From CANHEE01 sp043777755 (GTDB lineage Bacteria > Bacteroidota > Bacteroidia > Chitinophagales > Saprospiraceae), in assembly GCA_043777755.1 (NCBI GenBank), contig JAYWHK010000013.1, positions 1-5,210 of the forward strand: 5,210 nucleotides of DNA. The letters run 5' to 3'. Each line of letters starts with the position of its first letter. Position 1 is the stretch's first letter. Made by a program: the position numbers and the translations under genes. This document shows positions 1 to 5,210 of the stretch, one piece after another. The notes under the pieces are model-generated. The model had not been told where the DNA came from, did no database searches, and saw only the letters and a program-made list of their open reading frames with translations.

Positions 1-161
1 GAAGGGTTATATTTTCTTTGCGTAAACTCATCGCCACAAGATACAGGGTTTTTGTAAAATATTTATTTTTTTACTAAATATAACCTGAGTAGTTACAAAT
101 ATTTTATTGTAAATAGTCTGTGTATTGATTAAAATCTGATGTGTATGACTAAGCATCAAAT
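1..161. other. Window edge, no gene that can be supported
   Basis: This AT-rich stretch lies beyond the 3' end of the CCA-adding enzyme gene. Three short open frames touch the window edge and cannot be told apart. One plus frame ends at a TAA at 55-57 and would give a C-terminal tail containing GLYFLCVN. A second plus frame stays open to 77. On the minus strand an ATG at 31-29 begins MSLRKENITL and runs off the window. A 9-bp inverted repeat (GGTTATATT at 5-13, AATATAACC at 77-85) is present but too widely spaced to be called a terminator. No convincing terminator for the CCA gene is visible. Confidence 0.5.
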
Positions 162-1583
162 TTATTTGACCACTGCTTCAAGCCCTAATTCCTTTCCCTT
201 TTCCAACATCAATTCAAAAGCGGCATCATAATCATTGAGAATGTTGCCATCTAAAATGGCATCTTTGACAAATTCTTTGATGATTCCGACTGGTCGAGAA
301 GGCAAAATATTAAACGTTTCCATGATGATTTCCCCTGTAATGGGTGGTTGCCAAGAGCGAATTTTATCTTTTTCTTCAATTTCTATTAATTTTTGCTTTA
401 CAATTTCGTAATTTGCCAAGTATTTTTCAACTTTTTCTTCTCGTTTAGAGGTAATGTCACATTGCGCCAAAATCATCAACTCATCAATGTCTTCGCCAGC
501 TTCAAAAAGCAAACGACGAACCGCCGAATCAGTAATTTCTTCTTTTGTCAGGGCAATTGGGCGGAGATGAAGTTGTACTAATTTTTGTACAAATTTCATT
601 TTACTGTCTTGAGGAAGACGCAATCGGGTAAAAATCTTAACAACCATTCGTGCGCCAACGGTTTCATGACCGTGAAAAGTCCAACCGTGGTCGGGGTCAA
701 AACGTTTGGTCGGAGGCTTTGCAATATCGTGCAACAAAGCCGCCCAACGCAACCATATATTGTCAGAACGTTGCGCTACATTGTCCACTACTTCTATAGT
801 ATGGTAAAAATTATCTTTGTGCGCTCGTCCGTTGCGCTTTTCAACACCATAAAGTGCTTGCACTTCAGGAAAAACCAATTCCAACAAACCTGTATCAAAC
901 AACAATTTGAAACCAACGGAAGGTTTTGGAGAAGCCAATATTTTTTCTAATTCTATGGTAATTCGCTCTTTTGAAATGATGTGAATACGCTCTCGATTTT
1001 CTCTAATTGCCCGTAAAGTTTGCGGATGAATCGTAAAATTCAATTGCGTAGCGAAGCGAATCGCACGCATCATACGCAGTGGATCATCAGAAAAAGTACG
1101 GTCTGGCTCGAGTGGCGTTTTGATATTTTTTTGTTCCAAATGCACCAAACCATTGAAAGAATCTAATATTTCACCAAAATTATGTTTGTTTAAGCTAATC
1201 GCCAAAGCATTGATGGTAAAATCACGACGATTTTGGTCGTCTTCGAGCGTTCCTTCTTCGACGCTTGGCTTGCGAGAATCTTGTCGGTAAGACTCTTTCC
1301 TTGCCCCAACAAATTCTACGTCAAAATCAGCACAACGAAACATTGCCGTTCCGAAACGTTGAAAAATAGCGACTTTGGGCTGGGGAAATAATTTTGCCGC
1401 TACCGCTTCCGCCAATTTGACACCGCTACCAATGCACACAACGTCAATATCGTGGCAGGGTCTTCCCAAGATTTTGTCACGAACATAACCGCCAACGGCA
1501 TACGCTGCATAGCCTAATTCGTCGGCTGTTTGACCAACCAACTCTAAAATCTCTCTTTCTTTGTTTGTTATTTTAAAAATCAT
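162..1583 (-). CDS. cca: CCA-adding tRNA nucleotidyltransferase with C-terminal HD domain
   Basis: This enzyme adds or repairs the 3'-terminal CCA of tRNAs in the cytoplasm, using CTP and ATP without a nucleic acid template (class II nucleotidyltransferase/poly(A) polymerase family). The 473-residue protein shows the family motifs in order. GGYVRD (31-36) is followed by the metal-binding DID (D45, D47), then RRDFTINALA (119-128), then DPLRMMRAIRFA (167-178), and a helical SKERITIEL segment near 204-212. An HD phosphohydrolase domain follows, with H261, HD at 285-286 and FHGHE around 303-307, so its metal ligands look intact. In related bacterial enzymes this domain has phosphatase or phosphodiesterase activity. 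The length is normal for the HD-containing form. The ATG start leaves five residues before the first helix, and a TACCTTTG -7 box lies 25 nt upstream. A pure poly(A) polymerase is an alternative, but in this phylum the CCA activity is much more likely. The gene lies 55 bp downstream of the 213-residue gene on the same strand and appears to have its own promoter. Confidence 0.95.
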   Translation of the reverse strand: MIFKITNKEREILELVGQTADELGYAAYAVGGYVRDKILGRPCHDIDVVCIGSGVKLAEAVAAKLFPQPKVAIFQRFGTAMFRCADFDVEFVGARKESYRQDSRKPSVEEGTLEDDQNRRDFTINALAISLNKHNFGEILDSFNGLVHLEQKNIKTPLEPDRTFSDDPLRMMRAIRFATQLNFTIHPQTLRAIRENRERIHIISKERITIELEKILASPKPSVGFKLLFDTGLLELVFPEVQALYGVEKRNGRAHKDNFYHTIEVVDNVAQRSDNIWLRWAALLHDIAKPPTKRFDPDHGWTFHGHETVGARMVVKIFTRLRLPQDSKMKFVQKLVQLHLRPIALTKEEITDSAVRRLLFEAGEDIDELMILAQCDITSKREEKVEKYLANYEIVKQKLIEIEEKDKIRSWQPPITGEIIMETFNILPSRPVGIIKEFVKDAILDGNILNDYDAAFELMLEKGKELGLEAVVK

Positions 1584-1608
1584 AAGCCAAAACCTCTAAA
1601 AAGGTAGG

Positions 1609-1616
1609 CAAAGGTA
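1609..1616 (-). promoter_or_regulatory. Bacteroidota -7 box for the CCA-adding enzyme gene
   Basis: Read on the minus strand this is TACCTTTG, an exact match to the Bacteroidota TAnnTTTG -7 element. It lies in the 55-bp gap upstream of the CCA gene and ends 25 nt before its ATG. No clear TTTG -33 partner is seen at the expected distance, so the call rests on the -7 box and its position. Confidence 0.55.
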
Positions 1617-1638
1617 AGGTTTTTTTCATGGGAAGGAG

Positions 1639-2280
1639 TTAATTTGTAGTAATTAGTTTTTCAATTTCGTAACGAAGTCCTTTTAAAATTCTAAAAATAT
1701 CAAAAATATCAGCTGTATCGGCTACAAAAGTAGGTGAAAACGCATAGTTTTTGTCTTCTAAAAGCATAAATTTCCATTTTGCTCCTGTGATATACAAACC
1801 AAAAATAGGTTTTTTATTGTCATTGATTGCTTGTGCGACCAACATTTCTATCAAGGCTTGCGCTTTGGGGTCACCAGAAGGATCGCTGTCTTTTTTGTAT
1901 TCATTCATACAAAAATAAGGTTTTTTAGGATTGCGAAAACCCGTTGCAATCATACCATCTACCCGACCATTCAGTTCATAATTGGCGATAGTCGCACTGA
2001 TTTCTCTTTCTAAAAAATAAGCAAATTTTCGATTGCTAATATCAGAGAGTACAATAATAGGTGTTATGAATTTGCTTTCTACCTCTGCTTCGTTCCAGTC
2101 ATCACCACCCAATTCAATGTAATTTTTCTGCAAAAAACGCAAAGATTCTTCTTCAAAACTATTCAATTGATAGTCAAAAGCCAATAATTGATTTAGCAAC
2201 GGAAGTTGTAGCACTTGATTTGTACCAAATGCTTCATCAATTCTATCTAAGTTCCATTCTCGAAAATTTGCTTTTATCAT
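1639..2280 (-). CDS. Uncharacterised 213-residue protein, PD-(D/E)XK nuclease-like (paralogue A)
   Basis: I do not recognise a named family. The protein has a variable, probably helical N-terminal half, including the WNE motif (62-64) shared with its partner. A conserved core follows: FLEREISATI (89-98), GRVDG with D108, PYFCMNEYKK with E127 and K129, DPKAQ with Q141, MLVAQAIN (146-153), KPIFG and GAKWKF. D108 followed 19 residues later by E-x-K on a predicted strand, then a helix carrying glutamines, fits the PD-(D/E)XK nuclease fold. This is inferred from motif order, not from a database match. No signal peptide or membrane segment is seen, so it is probably cytoplasmic. The ATG start gives the same length as the divergent paralogue at 2376-3017. 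Whether it cuts DNA, or belongs to a nuclease-like family with another role, cannot be told. The CCA gene follows on the same strand, but probably with a separate promoter. Confidence 0.85.
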   Translation of the reverse strand: MIKANFREWNLDRIDEAFGTNQVLQLPLLNQLLAFDYQLNSFEEESLRFLQKNYIELGGDDWNEAEVESKFITPIIVLSDISNRKFAYFLEREISATIANYELNGRVDGMIATGFRNPKKPYFCMNEYKKDSDPSGDPKAQALIEMLVAQAINDNKKPIFGLYITGAKWKFMLLEDKNYAFSPTFVADTADIFDIFRILKGLRYEIEKLITTN

Positions 2281-2294
2281 CTCTTTATTTTTTG

Positions 2295-2302
2295 CAAAAA
2301 TA
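2295..2302 (-). promoter_or_regulatory. -7 box for paralogue A
   Basis: On the minus strand this reads TATTTTTG, matching TAnnTTTG, and it ends 14 nt before the ATG of the 1639-2280 gene. No TTG -33 element is found at the usual distance. In such AT-rich DNA the match could be chance, but the spacing mirrors that of the divergent gene's promoter. Confidence 0.5.
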
Positions 2303-2332
2303 AGTAATAATTATGAAATAATAAAAGAAGAT

Positions 2333-2362
2333 TTTGAAATTGATGGTTTTTATGTACTTTTG
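2333..2362 (+). promoter_or_regulatory. Bacteroidota promoter for paralogue B
   Basis: A TTTG -33 element (2333-2336) is followed after 18 nt by TACTTTTG (2355-2362), an exact TAnnTTTG -7 box. The ATG at 2376 begins 13 nt after the box. This promoter overlaps the alternative upstream start codons in the same frame (TTG at 2334, ATG at 2343 and 2352). It therefore argues against their use and fixes the start at 2376. Confidence 0.7.
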
Positions 2363-2375
2363 TAAAAATTTATTA

Positions 2376-3017
2376 ATGGAACAATATAAAAAACTACCAT
2401 TTGACTTAGATATTCTTGCAGAAGCCTTTGATGTTCAAAGAGTTGGCTCTTGCAATGACCTAACTCAATGGCTATCTTCCACATTCACACTAACGGCTAC
2501 CGAACTCGAAATCATTGACGATATTCATGAAGAAATCGAAAGTAATGGCGATTATTGGAATGAAGAAGAATTGAAAGTCCAATTCATTGGTACGGTATTT
2601 TATGTTGCTAAAGTAAAGCAAAAAGGTAAAATTCGTGTTTATTTTGAACGCTCTATTTCTGCTACAATCAATGAGTATAAATTATCCGTCATTTCTGATT
2701 GTATTGTCGCTACACCTCAACAATTTAGTAGTCCACGTAATCCTTATTTTTTTCTCCAAGAGTTTAAAAAAGGCAAAGGCGAAAAAACAGACCCCGAAGC
2801 TCAAATGCTTACTGCAATGCTTATTGCACAAGCTCTAAACAACGACAATAAGCCTGTTTATGGTAGTTTTGTTGTTGGTAGCGAATGGCGATTTACGACA
2901 CTCGTTGGCAAGAACTATTGCATTAGTAAAAAATTTGATGCTACACAAAAAAAAGAATTATTACAAGTTATTTATTCTATCCGAGCATTGAAAAATTTGA
3001 TTTTAGATAGATTATAA
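2376..3017 (+). CDS. Uncharacterised 213-residue protein, PD-(D/E)XK nuclease-like (paralogue B)
   Basis: This is a divergent homologue of the 1639-2280 product, of unknown function. Upstream in-frame starts (from 2334) would place a promoter inside the coding region. The ATG at 2376 gives MEQYKKLPFDLDIL and a length of 213 residues, identical to the paralogue. Shared features are WNEEE (61-65), YFERSISATINEY (89-101), SD with D108, PYFFLQEFKK with E129 and K131, DPEAQ with Q143, MLIAQALN (148-155), KPVYG, and GSEWRF followed by KNY. The D108...E129-x-K131 order with a following glutamine-bearing helix fits a PD-(D/E)XK nuclease-like fold, inferred from motifs only. Identity to paralogue A is concentrated from about residue 88 onward, while the N-terminal 60 residues differ much more. 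That pattern would suit a conserved core with a changing recognition part. No signal peptide or membrane segment is seen. It ends 37 bp from the convergent flippase gene. Confidence 0.83.
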   Translation: MEQYKKLPFDLDILAEAFDVQRVGSCNDLTQWLSSTFTLTATELEIIDDIHEEIESNGDYWNEEELKVQFIGTVFYVAKVKQKGKIRVYFERSISATINEYKLSVISDCIVATPQQFSSPRNPYFFLQEFKKGKGEKTDPEAQMLTAMLIAQALNNDNKPVYGSFVVGSEWRFTTLVGKNYCISKKFDATQKKELLQVIYSIRALKNLILDRL

Positions 3018-3054
3018 AATGTATTAATCCTCTTTAATTCTAATGTAAAAACTC

Positions 3055-4554
3055 CTACTTTCCCATTCTCGCACTCAACCTTTTCAAAATCTGTTGCTTC
3101 AAAGCGGTCATATCTTGCGAAGCATCGAAGTAAATCGCAGCCGCAGCGACCAAAACCGTAAAAATGCCTCCTTTGAATAAAATATTGAGAAGTGGATTTC
3201 CTAAATCAGGTAAAAAACAACACAGCGAAGTAAATAAAATATTGATAATCAGTATTTTAACAACATTGAAAGTATAAGGCATCAAGCCGAATTTCATTTT
3301 TATAAAAATAAATTTAGCAACATTGAAAATCAAATTGGACAAAAATGTGGACATCGCCGCACCAACAATCCCAAAGCGAGGAATCAAAAATAAGTTGCCA
3401 ATAATATTCAATACTGCCATTATCACAATCGCATAAAGATTGAATTTATAACTTTTTGAATAGCCAATAATAATATCATTCACGCCCGTTGCCATGTCAA
3501 TCACACTCTTAAAACCAACGATGTAAACAATCATTATTTCTTCGGAATAATCGCCTTTCGGTCTGGGCATCAGCGCAAACAAATCATTCACACAAAGCAC
3601 AACGCCACCAAACAAAAACAAGCCTACCAACAACAGATTTTCAGAAGATTTTTGATATATCTTTTTGATTTCCAATAAGTTATCATCTTTCCAAGCCTTT
3701 GAAACTACTGGCGCAGCAATCGCCATAATTGCCGTAAGGGGAATCGCAATGTTTGAACCAATAATCGAAGCGATGTTAAACCGTCCTGTATCGTTCAAAT
3801 CGCCCATCATTTTACTTACCATCAACGTATCTATGCGCAACGCAAGCATCGCACTACCACTTCCTACAACTCCGTACAAAGCAAAACCAGCAATTTGCTG
3901 CCATTTTTCTTTGTTAAAACCTTGAAAATCAGGCAATTGAAACGATAATTCTCCAATTTTTTTTAAATAAAAAAAAGTAATAATAAGCATCAATACAAAG
4001 TGCAACAAAATACCATGCACCAAACCCGTTAAATCAATTATTTTTGATAAAAAAAGAATAAAAATAATCGGGAAAGAAATTTTGATAAGCTGGTCTAAAA
4101 ATGCAGGAAAAACCACTTTCAAAAAATTAGAACAGTATTGTCGCAACAGCGCAAAATAGCCAAAAAATGCAAAAAGTGGAATGATATATAAAATGTATTT
4201 ATCAAATAAAAAAGCATCTTTTTTGCCTTCGGTAGGAAACAAAATCGGTTGAAAATAATAAAAAAACAAGGCAAAAAGCACTGTCCCAATCAATGCCATC
4301 AAACTCAACAACATAAAAAAACCTTTATTTCCTTTTTTTTCATCACGAAATTCAGGAAACATCCGAATACTAACATACGTCGCTCCCAACATCGCAAAAG
4401 GCATAATCATATTGGCAGTATCCAACAAAAAACGAAAAAGTCCATACGCTTGCTGGTCCCGTGGATACAAAAAAAGCGTACTGAGCGACCCAATCGCCAC
4501 TCCAGCGTAATTTACGATACTGTAGCCAATCGCTTGGCGTTTGATGATGCCCAT
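3055..4554 (-). CDS. Polysaccharide/oligosaccharide flippase (Wzx-like, MOP superfamily)
   Basis: This is a 499-residue inner-membrane protein with many hydrophobic segments. Examples lie near 11-30, 80-101, 118-137, 159-170, 179-196, 262-284, 307-329, 370-392, 430-447 and 461-476, so 12-14 membrane helices is likely. Family-like features are the N-terminal MGIIKRQAIGYSIVNYAG, the start of the first helix in many Bacteroidota members. An ALRIDTLMVSKMMGDLNDTG segment (238-257) and a C-terminal FGIVGAAMST turn (394-403) are also typical of polysaccharide-transport proteins. Such proteins flip undecaprenyl-pyrophosphate-linked glycans across the inner membrane for O-antigen, capsule or exopolysaccharide synthesis. 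The substrate cannot be read from sequence. No glycosyltransferase or wzy-like gene is in the window, so it is not in an evident glycan cluster here. The length is normal. A TAG stop ends the gene, and no consensus -7 box was found upstream of the ATG. Confidence 0.85.
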   Translation of the reverse strand: MGIIKRQAIGYSIVNYAGVAIGSLSTLFLYPRDQQAYGLFRFLLDTANMIMPFAMLGATYVSIRMFPEFRDEKKGNKGFFMLLSLMALIGTVLFALFFYYFQPILFPTEGKKDAFLFDKYILYIIPLFAFFGYFALLRQYCSNFLKVVFPAFLDQLIKISFPIIFILFLSKIIDLTGLVHGILLHFVLMLIITFFYLKKIGELSFQLPDFQGFNKEKWQQIAGFALYGVVGSGSAMLALRIDTLMVSKMMGDLNDTGRFNIASIIGSNIAIPLTAIMAIAAPVVSKAWKDDNLLEIKKIYQKSSENLLLVGLFLFGGVVLCVNDLFALMPRPKGDYSEEIMIVYIVGFKSVIDMATGVNDIIIGYSKSYKFNLYAIVIMAVLNIIGNLFLIPRFGIVGAAMSTFLSNLIFNVAKFIFIKMKFGLMPYTFNVVKILIINILFTSLCCFLPDLGNPLLNILFKGGIFTVLVAAAAIYFDASQDMTALKQQILKRLSARMGK

Positions 4555-4569
4555 ATAGTTGTTAAAATA

Positions 4570-4735
4570 TTGTAACTATTTACCACTTTTGCAATTTTTT
4601 ACCACGGAGAAACGGAGAACACAGAGTGTGGCAAAAAAAATTAGCCTTCGGCTAATTTTTTTGCCTCCGTGACCTCCGTTTCTCCGTGGTAAAAATAAAA
4701 ATTTTTCGATTTTTTTAGATGCTAAACAGTTACAA
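4570..4735. repeat. Imperfect 13-bp inverted repeats bracketing the long palindrome
   Basis: TTGTAACTATTTA at 4570-4582 and TAAACAGTTACAA at 4723-4735 are reverse complements at 12 of 13 positions. They lie outside, and roughly symmetrically around, the palindrome at 4596-4695. They could be the outer ends of the same element or a coincidence in AT-rich sequence. A similar AGTTACAAATATT string occurs at 91-103. Confidence 0.35.
4596..4695. repeat. Long palindromic repeat, possibly a mobile or REP-like element
   Basis: The first 22 bases (4596-4617) are perfectly complementary to 4674-4695. After a few mismatched or extra bases, pairing resumes through an A/T tract and ends in AGCC-TTC-GGCT (4643-4653). 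The whole stretch could fold into a hairpin of about 45 bp with a 3-nt loop. The left arm contains two tandem ACGGAGAA units (4604-4611, 4612-4619) and a diverged third, CACAGAGT. From memory, intergenic repeats rich in CACGGAG/CACAGAG recur in unrelated bacterial genomes, so a dispersed non-coding repeat is likely. It lies between divergent transcription units, so it is not placed as a simple terminator, although the T/A-flanked inner stem could stop transcription in either direction. Confidence 0.8.
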
Positions 4736-4739
4736 AATA

Positions 4740-4770
4740 TTGATTATTTCGATTTTACATCGTACTTTTG
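4740..4770 (+). promoter_or_regulatory. Bacteroidota promoter upstream of the broken small gene
   Basis: TTG at 4740-4742 and TACTTTTG at 4763-4770 are separated by 20 nt, matching the -33/-7 layout of Bacteroidota promoters. The ATG at 4799 follows the -7 box after 28 nt. This supports the reading that a real gene once began there. Confidence 0.65.
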
Positions 4771-4798
4771 CCAACAGAAAACACAAAAATACGTTTCC

Positions 4799-5156
4799 AT
4801 GAAGAAAGCATTTCTATTTTTACTATTATTTTTTTCAAAAACATTCATTTTTCAAATAGAGATACTCAAAGTTCAGTTTGTACCTAAGTAGTGTAGCTCC
4901 AAGCTCCAGCTTGGAGTAGCCCTAAAAATGGCTAATTTTGTATTGAGCCAAGCTGGAGCTTTACTCTACAGCGCAACAAAACTCTCGGGTATCAAAATAG
5001 AAGTAGTTGGGCTAAAATAAACATGGTCATTTCTATACGCCTATTTATTACATCGAAATAGAAGATTTTAGAAAAAAAATCCAAATTTATAAAGGCGATA
5101 TGATACTTTTACGACAGGTTAAACGCATAAAAACAGACAAAATGATGACAAATTAA
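4799..5156 (+). pseudogene. Probable broken small exported-protein gene
   Basis: A promoter precedes an ATG at 4799 that starts MKKAFLFLLLFFSKTFIF. This has a basic end and a hydrophobic core, as in a signal peptide. The frame then stops at TAG (4889-4891) after 30 residues. If the TAG is ignored the same frame stays open through the inverted-repeat element to a TAA at 5018-5020, reading TKLSGIKIEVVGLK after the repeat. In another frame (5016-5156) a protein-like stretch follows, with GHFYTPIYYIEIEDF, KKIQIYKGDMILLRQVKR and a TAA at 5154-5156. The simplest inference is one small secreted-protein gene disrupted by the 4892-4970 element and a frameshift in the A-rich run near 5015-5021. I recognise no family. 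Alternatives are a genuine 30-residue peptide plus an unrelated fragment, or sequencing errors. Confidence 0.45.
4892..4970. repeat. 79-bp inverted-repeat element, MITE/REP-like
   Basis: The 23-nt end at 4892-4914 and the 23-nt end at 4948-4970 are reverse complements at 19 of 23 positions, the four mismatches being together. Each end contains AGCTCCAGCTTGG, and the left arm is itself nearly palindromic (CCAAGCT-CC-AGCTTGG). An inner TAGCC/GGCTA pair (4917-4921, 4930-4934) makes a second stem. It encodes nothing and is more GC-rich than its surroundings. No clear target-site duplication is visible. Its left edge touches the TAG that ends the 4799 frame, so it probably landed in that gene. Confidence 0.7.
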
Positions 5157-5173
5157 AATTTGTAAAAAACGAC

Positions 5174-5181
5174 TATCTTTG
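5174..5181 (+). promoter_or_regulatory. -7 box just upstream of the last gene start
   Basis: TATCTTTG matches TAnnTTTG exactly. The nearest upstream TTTG (5159-5162) is only 11 nt away, closer than usual for a -33 element. The ATG at 5185 begins 3 nt after the box, so transcription would begin at or very near the start codon. Confidence 0.5.
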
Positions 5182-5184
5182 TCG

Positions 5185-5210
5185 ATGAAAATACCCGAAT
5201 TATTTATCAA
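5185..5210 (+). CDS. Possible 5' end of a further gene (partial)
   Basis: The ATG at 5185 opens MKIPELFI and is cut by the window end. Only eight full codons are visible, so no function can be proposed. It is suggested by the TATCTTTG box directly upstream and the end of the previous frame at 5156. If this start is right, the mRNA would be leaderless or nearly so. The true start may instead lie downstream, outside the window. Confidence 0.35.

Noticed and set aside
393..950. Two plus-strand open frames (393-581 and 585-950) opposite the CCA-adding enzyme gene
   Set aside because: They are antisense to a strongly conserved coding region, have low-complexity unlikely protein sequences and have no promoter of their own.
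1831..2013. Plus-strand 60-residue frame opposite paralogue A
   Set aside because: It lies wholly within the conserved core of the minus-strand gene and its translation shows no protein-like features.
2635..2838. Plus-strand 67-residue frame inside paralogue B in another phase
   Set aside because: It overlaps the conserved nuclease-like block, so codon constraint belongs to the other frame.
1639..3017. Toxin-antitoxin pair
   Set aside because: The two genes are divergent, similar in size and homologous to each other. Neither resembles an antitoxin with a DNA-binding domain.
3018..3054. Shared terminator between the convergent paralogue B and flippase genes
   Set aside because: The 37-bp gap is AT-rich but shows no stem-loop followed by a T-run.
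3665..4575. Plus-strand frames (3665-3925 and 4249-4575) opposite the flippase
   Set aside because: Both are antisense shadows. The second is rich in lysine, glutamine and histidine, as expected from reading hydrophobic codons backwards.
4555..4610. Promoter for the flippase gene
   Set aside because: A TTGC and a TATTTTAA lie at a plausible spacing on the minus strand, but the latter misses the last two -7 consensus bases, so no call was made.
4596..4970. CRISPR array
   Set aside because: The repeats here are inverted, not regularly spaced direct repeats, and no cas-like gene is nearby.

Overview
The window looks like a piece of a Bacteroidota chromosome, probably of a Cytophagia/Saprospiria/Chitinophagia-type organism. 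The sequence is AT-rich. Start codons lack Shine-Dalgarno sequences. Several starts are preceded by the TAnnTTTG -7 box typical of the Bacteroidota housekeeping sigma factor. The lineage below phylum level is a guess.

Layout. Positions 1-161 hold no gene that can be supported. Positions 162-1583 (minus) encode a complete CCA-adding tRNA nucleotidyltransferase with an intact C-terminal HD phosphohydrolase domain. Positions 1639-2280 (minus) and 2376-3017 (plus) encode two divergently transcribed paralogues of unknown function. Each is exactly 213 residues once the second start is corrected. Both show a D...ExK arrangement that fits a PD-(D/E)XK nuclease fold. Their -7 boxes lie almost symmetrically, 13-14 nt from each start codon, in a 95-bp shared intergenic region. 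Positions 3055-4554 (minus) encode a polytopic membrane protein of the Wzx-like polysaccharide/oligosaccharide flippase type (MOP superfamily).

Positions 4555-5210 are not ordinary coding DNA. They contain a 100-bp long palindrome (4596-4695) built on short ACGGAGAA-type units, then a good promoter (4740-4770). Next comes a short signal-peptide-like reading frame (start 4799) that stops at 4889-4891, immediately before a second 79-bp inverted-repeat element (4892-4970). Beyond that element is a protein-like reading frame in another phase, ending at 5156. The simplest reading is a small exported-protein gene broken by a palindromic element. A further gene probably starts at 5185 and runs off the window.

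No pathway links all the genes. The CCA enzyme is housekeeping and the flippase serves envelope glycan export. The paired 213-residue proteins are the least explained part of the window and the best candidate for something undescribed, but their function cannot be assigned from sequence alone.
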